From the NCBI GenBank assembly GCA_015655015.1, contig JAATFV010000226.1, forward strand, positions 50,291 through 114,290: a DNA stretch of 64,000 nucleotides. Reading direction: 5' to 3'. The notes under the pieces are model-generated. The model ran no database searches, had not been told where the DNA came from, and saw nothing but the letters and a program-made list of their open reading frames with translations. Source of the DNA: Chitinophagales bacterium (GTDB lineage: Bacteria; Bacteroidota; Bacteroidia; Chitinophagales; Chitinophagaceae). Positions 1 through 7,393 of this stretch are shown here, one piece after another. Each line of letters starts with the position of its first letter. Position 1 is the first letter of the stretch. The translations under genes and the position numbers were made by a program.

Positions 1-478
1 TGGGGATTTCCTGTCCATTCGGCTTGGCCGGCACCTGGACTTTTACGCTGCTGTCTCTTTTCAGCAGAAGGTCCTGGTTGTTCTGGGAGGCTTTTACAAA
101 GAACTCTCCATACGATGTGAGCATACGTCCATCGCTGGTAAGGGTAGGCTTATCACCCAGGATCATGTCGCTGGGAGTATTGATCTCCTTGACGGCAACG
201 GTGACGGACCCGGTGACGGCAGCTCCGCCGGATGTTACGAAGGCTCCGGCCGGAATGGTATATTTAATGCCTTTGGAGGACGTAAAAGAGGCTCCGACGG
301 TGGCGTCTACGGTGAAGCTTTCGAATTTAGGGCCGTGCGCTTCCATGAAGGCGGTCATAGTTTGTCCGTCCTGGTTAGTGCCGGTAGGGGTGGATGCACT
401 ATTGTTCTTTTTACAGGACATGAGACTGATCGCTGTTGCTGCGATGATGGCAAGGGCTGGTAAAGAAGACTTTTTCAT
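1..478 (-). CDS. Putative lipoprotein, 3' part cut by window edge
   Basis: The minus strand is open from an ATG at 478 to the window edge, 159 codons without a stop. The protein begins with a lipoprotein signal peptide: Met-Lys-Lys, a hydrophobic run and a Leu-Met-Ser-Cys lipobox, followed by a Lys- and Asn-rich stretch typical of Bacteroidota surface lipoproteins. The visible part has a beta-rich region with a 'GIKYTIPAGAFV' segment and 'VTGSVTVAVKEI', a pattern common in Bacteroidota surface proteins of unknown role. The C terminus lies outside the window, so no function is assigned. It is divergent from the sigma factor gene to its right. Confidence 0.75.
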   Translation of the reverse strand, partial: MKKSSLPALAIIAATAISLMSCKKNNSASTPTGTNQDGQTMTAFMEAHGPKFESFTVDATVGASFTSSKGIKYTIPAGAFVTSGGAAVTGSVTVAVKEINTPSDMILGDKPTLTSDGRMLTSYGEFFVKASQNNQDLLLKRDSSVKVQVPAKPNGQEIP

Positions 479-634
479 ACTCGGTGTTTTTGTGATTTAG
501 TATTTGTTTTCCTTTGTAACCGGGGAATTCTGTTGGTACGAATGGCCCGTTTGGAAGTATATCAGCGGGATCTGGCTTTTGTTACCCCCCTTTTCCGGGT
601 TTTTTCGGGATATTCGCCAAAAAACCTCTTCGGA

Positions 635-1192
635 ATGGTGATTCACCCTGACCAGCGATACCTTATCGGATTATTACAGAATGATACTCAGCTAGTTGAG
701 GAGATCTACCGAAGGTTTGCCCCTTCGATCAAATACCATATTCAGCAGAACCAGGGGTCGGAAGCGGATGCTGCCGATATTTTCCAGGAGTCCCTGATCG
801 ACATCTATAACCAGGCAAAACACAAGGGGCTGCAGCTTACCTGTCCCTTTGAGCCCTTCTTATTATTAGTATGTAAAAGAAAATGGCTGAATGAAATAAA
901 GAAAAGGGGGCATCGCCCGGTAACAAAATCAATGGATGATGTATCTGATTGGGGAGAGGATGTATTTGCCGCTGCCGAGCAGGCGGTAAGGGAGGAAGAT
1001 AAGGCCCGTGTCTTTTTACAGGAGTTTGAGCGATTGGGGGAAAAGTGCAGGGAGATATTGCGATTGAGCCTGACCGGGGACCGGCAGGAGAAGATTGCGG
1101 AGGCGCTGGGGGTGACGTATGGTTACCTGCGTAAGAAGAAATCGGAATGTATGGCTACTTTATTATCCTATATACAAGCACAGAAAATCTAA
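635..1192 (+). CDS. Sigma-70 family (ECF-like) RNA polymerase sigma factor
   Basis: Short sigma factor of about 185 residues. Region 2 is seen in the block with 'EIYRRFAPSIKYHI' and 'DAADIFQESLIDIYNQAK', the usual core-binding and -10 recognition helices. Region 4 is seen in 'KIAEALGVTYGYLRKKKSEC', a helix-turn-helix. The reading frame is open upstream to a TTG at 533 and an ATG at 542, but family members begin a few residues before the 'DQRYLIGLL' helix, so the ATG at 635 is preferred. The next gene starts 4 bases after the stop and encodes a membrane protein with an anti-sigma-like N terminus, so the two probably form a sigma/anti-sigma pair. Target genes are not known. Confidence 0.85.
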   Translation: MVIHPDQRYLIGLLQNDTQLVEEIYRRFAPSIKYHIQQNQGSEADAADIFQESLIDIYNQAKHKGLQLTCPFEPFLLLVCKRKWLNEIKKRGHRPVTKSMDDVSDWGEDVFAAAEQAVREEDKARVFLQEFERLGEKCREILRLSLTGDRQEKIAEALGVTYGYLRKKKSECMATLLSYIQAQKI

Positions 1193-1195
1193 GTT

Positions 1196-2053
1196 ATGGC
1201 AACCTACGATAAAGAGATGGTCATTCGATATGTGGAGGAGGATCTGTCGCCCGCCGAAAGGCGGCAATTTGAGGAAGCTCTTTTTAATGACGCTTCGCTG
1301 GCTGCTGAGGTAGCTCTTTATAAAGAGCTGAAGGGGGTATTGCAACAGCGGTTGCGGGGCGATGCGGGAGTGGAAGCCTTGCGCGGGACCCTGGCGGGTA
1401 TGAATGACCGGTATTTCGGAGACAGCTCAGCTGCTGTCGGGACGCCTGCTGTTGGAGTTCCTTCCTCCGGGACGAATTCCGCTGTTGGTGCTCCTTCCTC
1501 TGCCGGGACTTTTTCTTCCGGGACTTCTGCCGTCGTAAGGGATCTTCCCCGTACCGGGGCAAAACGCATTTCCATGACCCGGTGGGTAGGTGGCATGGCG
1601 GCAGCTGCCTCGGTGATCCTTGCCGTAGTGTTATTATGGCCTTCCCGGGACTACCTGGAGCGATTGGGACGTACGGAGATGATCAGTACGACGGAGAGAG
1701 GGGGAAATGCGGATTCTTTGTTGCAGCAGGCTGCTGTTTATTTCAATCAGCAGCAATTTGATAAGGCCCTGCCGCTACTCGATAGGGCTGTCAAGGAAGA
1801 CAGCAGCAGTCAGCTGGCTTTGTTTTATCGGGGCGTGGCTAAGTGGCATATCGGGGCTGTGGAGAATTCCCGGAGAGACCTGGAAAGAGTTTATGGGGGA
1901 GGATCATTGTTGCAGTATGAGGCTGCTTTTTATATTGCGTTGGGTTATGCAGGGGAGAAGAATACGGCAGCTGCGAAGGAATGGCTGGGTAAGATACCGG
2001 TTGGGACGGCTGTTTCGGAGAGGGCGAAGGAGTTGGGGAAGAAGTTGCAGTAG
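1196..2053 (+). CDS. Anti-sigma-like membrane protein with C-terminal TPR
   Basis: 285 residues, directly behind the sigma factor gene. The N-terminal about 65 residues ('VIRYVEEDLSPAERRQFEEAL') resemble the cytosolic zinc-finger-less anti-sigma domain seen in Bacteroidota. A low-complexity linker rich in Ser, Thr, Gly, Pro and Ala follows (about residues 80-115), then one transmembrane helix (about residues 130-148), then a periplasmic part with at least two TPR-like helical repeats ('AAVYFNQQQFDKALPLLDRAV'). Inferred role: membrane-bound control of the upstream sigma factor through an extracytoplasmic TPR sensor. The pairing rests on position and domain order, not on a tested interaction. 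Confidence 0.7.
   Translation: MATYDKEMVIRYVEEDLSPAERRQFEEALFNDASLAAEVALYKELKGVLQQRLRGDAGVEALRGTLAGMNDRYFGDSSAAVGTPAVGVPSSGTNSAVGAPSSAGTFSSGTSAVVRDLPRTGAKRISMTRWVGGMAAAASVILAVVLLWPSRDYLERLGRTEMISTTERGGNADSLLQQAAVYFNQQQFDKALPLLDRAVKEDSSSQLALFYRGVAKWHIGAVENSRRDLERVYGGGSLLQYEAAFYIALGYAGEKNTAAAKEWLGKIPVGTAVSERAKELGKKLQ
1448..1513 (+). repeat. 33-bp imperfect in-frame tandem repeat in linker
   Basis: Two adjacent 33-base units (1448-1480 and 1481-1513) both start GCTGTTGG and share CTCCTTCCTC-like and CCGGGAC segments. They encode the Ser/Thr/Gly/Pro linker between the anti-sigma-like domain and the membrane helix. The unit is a multiple of three, so copy number changes would keep the frame. Confidence 0.55.
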
Positions 2054-2085
2054 GATGGAAAGCTGGGTATGTGCCAACTTTTTCA

Positions 2086-3219
2086 CTATTTTCCCTCCCA
2101 CTCTCTTTTCATTTGCTGTGCTTCTTCAGAATGTATAGACTCTTCCGCTATTTGGGTTTGTTCTTGTGCCTCACCTGCATAGGCAAACATTTTTTGTTCG
2201 TAATCTTTAATAGCTGAAAGTGTATCAGGAAAGTCACCTTCGGTAAGATTCGCAGCCAAATGTAAGGCATCTAACAAACCAATATTTACGCCAATACCTG
2301 CAAATGGCGGCATTACGTGGGCAGCATCGCCTACCAAAGTAATATCACTTTTGCTTTCCCAAGGTTTAGTCACAAACATTCTTCGCATTGGTAAACCGGA
2401 AAAATTATCTGTAGCCTGAAATAATTCTTTAAAAGTACGATGCCAATTCACAAACAATTTATCCAGGTAGTCAAGTACTTTCTGTTTGTCTGAAAAATCA
2501 ATATTTTCTTTCTCCATCCAACTTTCATCAGCTTGAAAAGATAAATAATAATTCAATGCACCTTTTGATTTTACCTGGCAAAAAAGCAATTTTCTTTCTG
2601 CCAGAACAATAGTGTTTTCTTCACCGCATAGCTTTTTAAAAGAAGGGCAATTTATTTCTGGTTCAAATACTTCGCCTTGAATAACGAAGGTGCCTGTATA
2701 TTGAGGAACTATGTCGGTAACATATTTTCTCGCATTACTTTTTCCCCCGTTGGCAATAATCACTAAGTCTGCCAAAGCCGTCTTGCCGTTTGCAAATCGT
2801 AAATGGTATTGATTGTTTTTCTTTTCAAGGGAAATTAATTGGCTATTCCACACGACCGTATTTTCATTGAGATTTTTCAACAGCATTTTTCTCAAATCGT
2901 TTCGGTCAATTTCAGGTCTGTCGTATTTGGTTTCTTCTTCAACTGTTTTTTCTTCTAAAATATTTGTTTGGATGTCAACACTGCGTTCGCCTGTCGGTCT
3001 TGCATATTGATAGAATGTTTCCAGCAAACCCGCTTTTTTCAGCGCCAGTTGTCCTATGTTATTGTGAATGTCAAGTGTACCACCTGAAATTCTTGCCTGT
3101 GCATTTTCGTCCCATTCGTAAACGGTTACCTCTACGCCTTTTTGCTGCAAAAGTATTGCAGTTGTTAAACCTACAGGACCGCCGCCTATGATACCTACTT
3201 TTTTATTTTTTAATAACAT
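2086..3219 (-). CDS. TetX-like FAD-dependent monooxygenase
   Basis: 377 residues, the usual length of TetX-type class A flavin monooxygenases. Visible motifs: Rossmann GGGPVG at residues 12-17, 'GGTLDIH' at 47-53, 'EIDRNDLR' at 103-110 and the FAD pyrophosphate motif GDAAH at 297-301 followed by PPFAG. The whole chain aligns with TetX from memory at a constant offset of 11 residues in the middle part. In that alignment TetX Gln192 and Phe224 are kept (Gln181, Phe213), but Arg213 and His234, which contact tetracycline, are replaced by Asn202 and Asn223. It therefore belongs to the TetX family, but activity on tetracyclines is doubtful. The DNA is much more AT-rich than its neighbours (16 G+C of 60 at 2401-2460, against 35 of 60 at 1321-1380), which suggests transfer. 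The AraC-type gene just upstream is the likely regulator. Confidence 0.85.
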   Translation of the reverse strand: MLLKNKKVGIIGGGPVGLTTAILLQQKGVEVTVYEWDENAQARISGGTLDIHNNIGQLALKKAGLLETFYQYARPTGERSVDIQTNILEEKTVEEETKYDRPEIDRNDLRKMLLKNLNENTVVWNSQLISLEKKNNQYHLRFANGKTALADLVIIANGGKSNARKYVTDIVPQYTGTFVIQGEVFEPEINCPSFKKLCGEENTIVLAERKLLFCQVKSKGALNYYLSFQADESWMEKENIDFSDKQKVLDYLDKLFVNWHRTFKELFQATDNFSGLPMRRMFVTKPWESKSDITLVGDAAHVMPPFAGIGVNIGLLDALHLAANLTEGDFPDTLSAIKDYEQKMFAYAGEAQEQTQIAEESIHSEEAQQMKREWEGK

Positions 3220-3245
3220 AATGCCGTATTTTAATCTTTACAGCA

Positions 3246-3253
3246 CAAAATTA
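3246..3253 (-). promoter_or_regulatory. Possible -7 promoter element for the TetX-like gene
   Basis: On the minus strand this reads TAATTTTG, a match to the Bacteroidota -7 consensus TAnnTTTG, 26 bases before the ATG at 3219. It overlaps the last codons of the AraC gene. No clear TTTG is seen at the -33 position, so this is a weak call. Confidence 0.3.
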
Positions 3254-4015
3254 CTTTTCGCTTATTGCTGAAACTTGAATAAATCGGTCATTTTCATTTC
3301 TATATAGTTCTCTGGGATTTACACCTGATAATTTTTTTACCTCTCTGCTGAAATGGGCTTGATCGGAAAAGTTGAGCTGGGGAAAGAGTTGCCCGTTTTT
3401 GATATGTCCGATCGATACCCTAAATCGTAGAATACTGCAATATGCTTTCAATGATATGCCAAAATACCGGTTAAAGTACCGATTTATCTGGCGGCTGGTC
3501 CAAAATGATTTTTCAGACAATTCTTTAATGGTCATTTCCCCATTTGATGCATAAATCAATTCAAAGAGTTTCTGTTTTCTACTGTCTATGCCGGCGGGTA
3601 TTAACTGTTTGATTGTATCAGTAGCTTTAATGGAAAAGATTTCAAAATCATTTAAGTCGGATTCTTTGAAATCCCAAAAATTGTCTGGCAATTGCAGTAC
3701 CTCGTTCAGAATATTTGATATAGGATTATGAAATAAATATTCGACAGCCAAAAGTTTGAAGCTAATGAAAAACATTTTGGCATTGACCTCGATTTTTCTT
3801 TTATCATAGAAAGTACTAAGTCCGAGTAAAAAAATCCGAAAAGGTTCTCCTTCGTCAATTGATATTACCAAGTCAAAATTTGCATCGGGCAAAACAACGA
3901 CATCTTTCTCAATACCAGTCGTGTTATCTACCAGCCAGAAACATTCAACAAAGTCTGCAATTGATTTGTCAGGAAGTATTTTTTTGTATTGAATTTTGTG
4001 GTTTGTCATTTGCAC
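3251..4015 (-). CDS. AraC family transcriptional regulator
   Basis: 254 residues. The N-terminal half ('FVECFWLVDN', 'VVLPDANFDLVIS') is the sensor domain that many Bacteroidota AraC proteins carry (DUF6597 type). The C-terminal half has the two AraC helix-turn-helix units: 'MTIKELSEKSFWTSRQINRYF' followed by the signature 'FSDQAHFSREVKKLSGVNPREL'. It ends 31 bases before the TetX-like gene in the same direction and shares its AT-rich composition, so the two look like one transferred unit in which the regulator controls the enzyme. The ligand is unknown. The start could also be the second Met, two codons in. Confidence 0.88.
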   Translation of the reverse strand: MQMTNHKIQYKKILPDKSIADFVECFWLVDNTTGIEKDVVVLPDANFDLVISIDEGEPFRIFLLGLSTFYDKRKIEVNAKMFFISFKLLAVEYLFHNPISNILNEVLQLPDNFWDFKESDLNDFEIFSIKATDTIKQLIPAGIDSRKQKLFELIYASNGEMTIKELSEKSFWTSRQINRYFNRYFGISLKAYCSILRFRVSIGHIKNGQLFPQLNFSDQAHFSREVKKLSGVNPRELYRNENDRFIQVSAISEK

Positions 4016-4118
4016 TGTCTGCCTGTTTGGTTAGTTGGCGGAATGTTTTAACTCTAATGGAGTAACATTGGTTTTTCCTTTGAATAGTTTGCTGAAAGAT
4101 GGCGAATGTACAAAGCCC

Positions 4119-4184
4119 AATTCGGATTAATTACCGGTTGCTGTAAAAAAATAGGTAACTGTAGACGCTTTAATTCCGATTAAT
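4119..4184. repeat. 13-bp near-identical direct repeat upstream of AraC gene
   Basis: AATTCGGATTAAT at 4119-4131 and AATTCCGATTAAT at 4172-4184 match at 12 of 13 positions, 53 bases apart. They lie in the AT-rich spacer between the AraC gene and the next gene. They could be regulator binding sites or remains of an insertion; nothing further supports either. Confidence 0.3.
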
Positions 4185-4249
4185 AAGGTCGTTTTTTTCA
4201 TAAAAAAATGATTGATTTAGGTTATAAAGGTGTAATGGATCTACTATAG

Positions 4250-5062
4250 TTAGTGTACCTCTTGCCTGCGGATATTTTCTTTTGAAAGATTAGGGATCTG
4301 AAATAGGTTGTCAGGGAGGTGTGTTTCTTTTATTTCAAGGATTTGAAAAATTATATCGCCCTTGGCGCCCTTTCCATTATTAGTCGACCAGGTTACTTTA
4401 GTGTCGATCCTAAATACTTCATATGGAAAATTAGCGGGTAAAAATTTATTAAGAGGAGAGTGGACTTTTGCCGGAGAGGCAGAATAATAAAAAATAAAAT
4501 CATCGCCATTAGCTACAGTGGCATTACCCTTAAAACACTCCCGGTTAGCAATCATAACAGGATCTTTTCCATCTGGGAAAGTGACCGAGGCTTTCAAACT
4601 ATCTGTTAGCCTATAGAATATTTCAGAAGAGTCGTTTTTCAAAGTCTTTTCGATTACCTGGATGGCGCCTTGCTTTTTAAAAAAGTTGTATGTTCGTTGT
4701 GTTGTCCAGTCAATTAGATAAACAGGATGCACCGGTGTTACTGTAATGTTAACTGTCCCGTTTTGAGTACTGTCGTGAATCGTGCTTGTAACAGATTCAT
4801 TTCTGACTAAACTGCTATCGTCATTTCTTAGGATCTTAGTGCCTTTTATGAAATAGGTGAAACTATAATAATTTTGATTCTGCAAGATAGAGACAGGGTC
4901 CTTGGATGTTGTATCATTCGGAGAGAAGGTGTATCCACCGATAGTTACAATTCCTTCTCCGAAACTGGAGTCCGCTGTAAGAACCTGAGCCTGATCTTCT
5001 GAAAAAGAGAATAAAATTAGAAAAAGCTGGATGAGACAGTTTTTTGAGAGTTGTGCAAGCAT
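4250..5062 (-). CDS. Secreted protein, possibly GLPGLI/DUF4412-like
   Basis: 270 residues with an N-terminal hydrophobic segment (about residues 8-20) ending near 'DQAQ', a likely signal peptide. The body is beta-rich. The C-terminal half has the order 'NRECFKGNATVANGDDFIFYYS', 'SPLNKFLPANFPYEVFRI' and 'DNLFQIP', which resembles the GLPGLI and DUF4412 families: a modified side chain region, then a hydrophobic block, then a closing F-x-I-P. That resemblance is from memory and is weak. It is AT-rich like the TetX/AraC pair, but has its own promoter at 5133-5163 and a 187-base gap to the AraC gene, so co-transcription with them is not required. Confidence 0.6.
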   Translation of the reverse strand: MLAQLSKNCLIQLFLILFSFSEDQAQVLTADSSFGEGIVTIGGYTFSPNDTTSKDPVSILQNQNYYSFTYFIKGTKILRNDDSSLVRNESVTSTIHDSTQNGTVNITVTPVHPVYLIDWTTQRTYNFFKKQGAIQVIEKTLKNDSSEIFYRLTDSLKASVTFPDGKDPVMIANRECFKGNATVANGDDFIFYYSASPAKVHSPLNKFLPANFPYEVFRIDTKVTWSTNNGKGAKGDIIFQILEIKETHLPDNLFQIPNLSKENIRRQEVH

Positions 5063-5429
5063 TTTCTTTTGTGGATATAGGTTTATTTATTGTTATTGTA
5101 TTATAATTAACTATAGTACTATTCCTGTATTTCAAAGATAGAAGCATGAAGAATATGAACAAAACTTATTAATAATTACCTGGCTGTTTATTTGAGTTTT
5201 TGAAAAGAAACCAGGTCTCTTTTTTCTTCGAGGCAGATTTTCGAGGTAGATATCCGGGAGGTCACTATATTCTTAACCGCTACTGTATAAGGGGAGCTTT
5301 CAGGCTCATTTACTTTTGGGACGTCCTCTTGTTTTTTCCGCTATGTCCTGATGATGAGAAATCAACGCAATCGTTTGCACAGCCAACCTACTATCCGGGC
5401 AGTAAAAAATCCTGTATATTAGTCAAGTT
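5063..5429. other. AT-rich intergenic region between divergent genes
   Basis: 367 bases between the divergent secreted-protein gene and the sigma factor gene. It contains the minus-strand promoter at 5133-5163. A 96-codon open frame at 5200-5490 overlaps the sigma gene and has no recognisable protein features. No plus-strand consensus promoter for the sigma gene was found. Confidence 0.6.
5133..5163 (-). promoter_or_regulatory. Consensus Bacteroidota promoter for the gene at 4250-5062
   Basis: On the minus strand: TTTG at 5163-5160, a spacer of exactly 19 bases, then TATCTTTG at 5140-5133, an exact fit to TTTG-N19-TAnnTTTG. Transcription should start near 5127, giving a 5' leader of about 65 bases before the ATG at 5062. 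Confidence 0.7.
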
Positions 5430-5990
5430 ATGCAGAGAGGTCTGGTCCATATGCTTTTTGAACGTCTGTCTTTGTCGGACGATGAATTAGCGTTGTCCGA
5501 ACTGCATGACCTGTACTTCTACCGCCTGTACAAGCTTTGTTATTCTTTTGTAGCCAATAAAGAGACGGCAGAGGAGATCACCAATGATGTCTTTATTAAA
5601 ATCTGGCAGAAGAAATATCTTCTCAAAAAAGTCGACAACCCCGAGTACTATCTCCTGAAATGCGCCCGGAACAGGGCGCTTGAATTCCTGCGGTCCCAAA
5701 GACCGGCTTTTGAGCTGCTGGAAGACGATCTGCAGGATTTTTCGATAGCGTGGGAGACCAGCCCGGAACAGATCCTTATCTCTTCTGAAATGGTCCGCCA
5801 TATTAATAAGTCCATTGAAGGACTGGCCCCTAAATGCAAACTCATCTTTTTGCTGGTAAAAGAGAGTAATCTCAAATACCGTGAAGTAGCGGAACTCCTG
5901 AATCTCTCCGTAAAGACCGTCGAAGCCCAGATGAGCATCGCTCTCAAAAAGATCAGTCTTTCGGTCCCGTTCTCCCTGACCCATCCTTAA
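5430..5990 (+). CDS. ECF sigma factor, FecI-like
   Basis: 186 residues. Region 2: 'LYFYRLYKLCYSFV' then 'KETAEEITNDVFIKIWQK'. Region 4: 'LKYREVAELLNLSVKTVEAQMS'. This is the Bacteroidota type that pairs with FecR and drives a SusC/SusD locus. An alternative ATG lies at 5451. The FecR gene starts 96 bases after the stop and susC follows it, so the inferred role is induction of the 7.4-16.5 kb glycan locus when the SusC receptor is engaged. Confidence 0.9.
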   Translation: MQRGLVHMLFERLSLSDDELALSELHDLYFYRLYKLCYSFVANKETAEEITNDVFIKIWQKKYLLKKVDNPEYYLLKCARNRALEFLRSQRPAFELLEDDLQDFSIAWETSPEQILISSEMVRHINKSIEGLAPKCKLIFLLVKESNLKYREVAELLNLSVKTVEAQMSIALKKISLSVPFSLTHP

Positions 5991-6086
5991 TTACGGGCAA
6001 CCAATACCCCCTCCATTAATTATTTATTATTTCTTTAGGGGTAAACGATCATTCCTGCATCAGCCTTTATAAGGAATATAAAAATA

Positions 6087-7235
6087 ATGTTTGAAAAACG
6101 AATCTGGGAGCTGCTGGTAAGGCAGTTTAATAAGGAAATCTCGGAGGAAGAGCTTAACGAGCTTCGGCTGCTGTTGCGGGAGCAACAGGCGACCGGACCG
6201 AATGCGGATCTGCTGGCGGAGATGCAGGACCTGATCTTCAAGCCTTCTGCTGTAGATAAATCCAGGAAGAAGAACAGCCTGTCAGCGATCCAAAAAGCTG
6301 TACGTCAGCAAAATATACGTCAGCAAAATGAGCCGGAGGACATGGATATACCCGCTGTCGATGAAGTTCCCGGGACGGATGCAGGGGCAGGGCAAAAAAC
6401 GGATGCGGGGCAAAGGAGCGGGAAAAGAAGACGATGGTCTATTCCGGCAGTATGCGCGATCGTGCTGATCGCCGGATATTTTTTGCTCCGGCAAAATAAA
6501 CGATCTGCTGAAGAAACCGGGCAGTTTGAAACCATTGTTACCCGGGCGGGTTCCAAAACGCTGATCAACCTGCCGGATAGCTCTACGGTAGTGCTGAACA
6601 GCGCCTGCCAGTTCGGATACAATAAGGGATTTGGCGCCGGAAGGCGTGAAATGCAGCTCTCCGGTGAGGCCTATTTCGATATACACAAAAGTCCGGAGGC
6701 GCCGCTGGTCATCCATGCGGGAAACGTCATTATCAGGGTATTGGGGACTACTTTCAATGTGAGGGCTAATCCTGAAGATTCTTTTGTAGAGGCCACCCTC
6801 CTGAAGGGCATTATTGAGGTTAGTCTTCGTTCGGACCCCGAGCGGAAGATATTGCTGCGGCCCAATGAAAAAATAGTGATCCGCCGCAGTGAAGGGCTGC
6901 CTGCTGACAAACCTGTAAATGCCGTTTACAAAAATAAGGACGAGGTAATCGCTGTAACAAAGGTGGAGCCTGATCCTATCGACAACTCCTATATTGAAAC
7001 AGTCTGGATCAAAGACAAAATGCTCTTTCATAAAGAGACGTTTGCCTCTCTTGCCCGGAAGATGGAACGATGGTATAATGTAAAGATAACGTTGACAGAC
7101 TCCTCGCTGAATGAACTGGTATTTACCGGCTCGCTGGAAAAGGAGACGCTGCAGGAGGCATTCGGTGCGCTGCAGCATTCGGCACGGTTCAATTATAAAA
7201 TAGATGGACAGGCAGTCACCGTAACGAAGAAATAA
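6087..7235 (+). CDS. FecR family anti-sigma factor
   Basis: 382 residues. The cytosolic N-terminal part binds the sigma factor in this family. A basic stretch (KRRR) precedes a single membrane helix at about residues 113-130, and the periplasmic FecR domain follows ('TRAGSKTLINLPDSSTVVLN', 'GEAYFDIH', 'VIRVLGTTFNV'). The C-terminal about 65 residues ('KMERWYNVKITLTDSSLNELVFTG') are the DUF4974 domain thought to contact the STN domain of the receptor. It sits between its sigma factor and susC, the standard trans-envelope signalling order. The linker at about residues 85-112 is rich in Asp, Gly and Ala. Confidence 0.92.
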   Translation: MFEKRIWELLVRQFNKEISEEELNELRLLLREQQATGPNADLLAEMQDLIFKPSAVDKSRKKNSLSAIQKAVRQQNIRQQNEPEDMDIPAVDEVPGTDAGAGQKTDAGQRSGKRRRWSIPAVCAIVLIAGYFLLRQNKRSAEETGQFETIVTRAGSKTLINLPDSSTVVLNSACQFGYNKGFGAGRREMQLSGEAYFDIHKSPEAPLVIHAGNVIIRVLGTTFNVRANPEDSFVEATLLKGIIEVSLRSDPERKILLRPNEKIVIRRSEGLPADKPVNAVYKNKDEVIAVTKVEPDPIDNSYIETVWIKDKMLFHKETFASLARKMERWYNVKITLTDSSLNELVFTGSLEKETLQEAFGALQHSARFNYKIDGQAVTVTKK

Positions 7236-7302
7236 TTAAACCCAATTAATAATATGCAGCAATAAGATCACAGAAATATCAATACCATCAGGATTGCCTA
7301 AT

Positions 7303-7393
7303 AAAAAAAGAGAGGTGATTGCGCCACCTCTCTGCAATTTGAACAGGCAATGGATTCGCCTATTACTAACTAAATCAAATCAAAGGTATGAAA
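7303..7393 (+). promoter_or_regulatory. 5' leader of susC: A7, hairpin and conserved start context
   Basis: Seven A (7303-7309) run into a perfect 9-bp stem AGAGAGGTG (7309-7317) / CACCTCTCT (7325-7333) with a 7-base loop, then AATTTG, then CAAAGGTATGAAA across the start codon (7381-7393). No U tract follows, so it is not a simple terminator. The same order of elements precedes the second susC at 21668-21779, which argues for a functional leader RNA. Confidence 0.5.

Noticed and set aside
2086..3219. Tetracycline resistance gene tet(X)
   Set aside because: Clear family membership, but two tetracycline-contact positions are changed, so a resistance label is not supported.
5200..5490. 96-residue open frame before the sigma factor
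   Set aside because: Overlaps the sigma gene in another frame, has no family features and an atypical composition.
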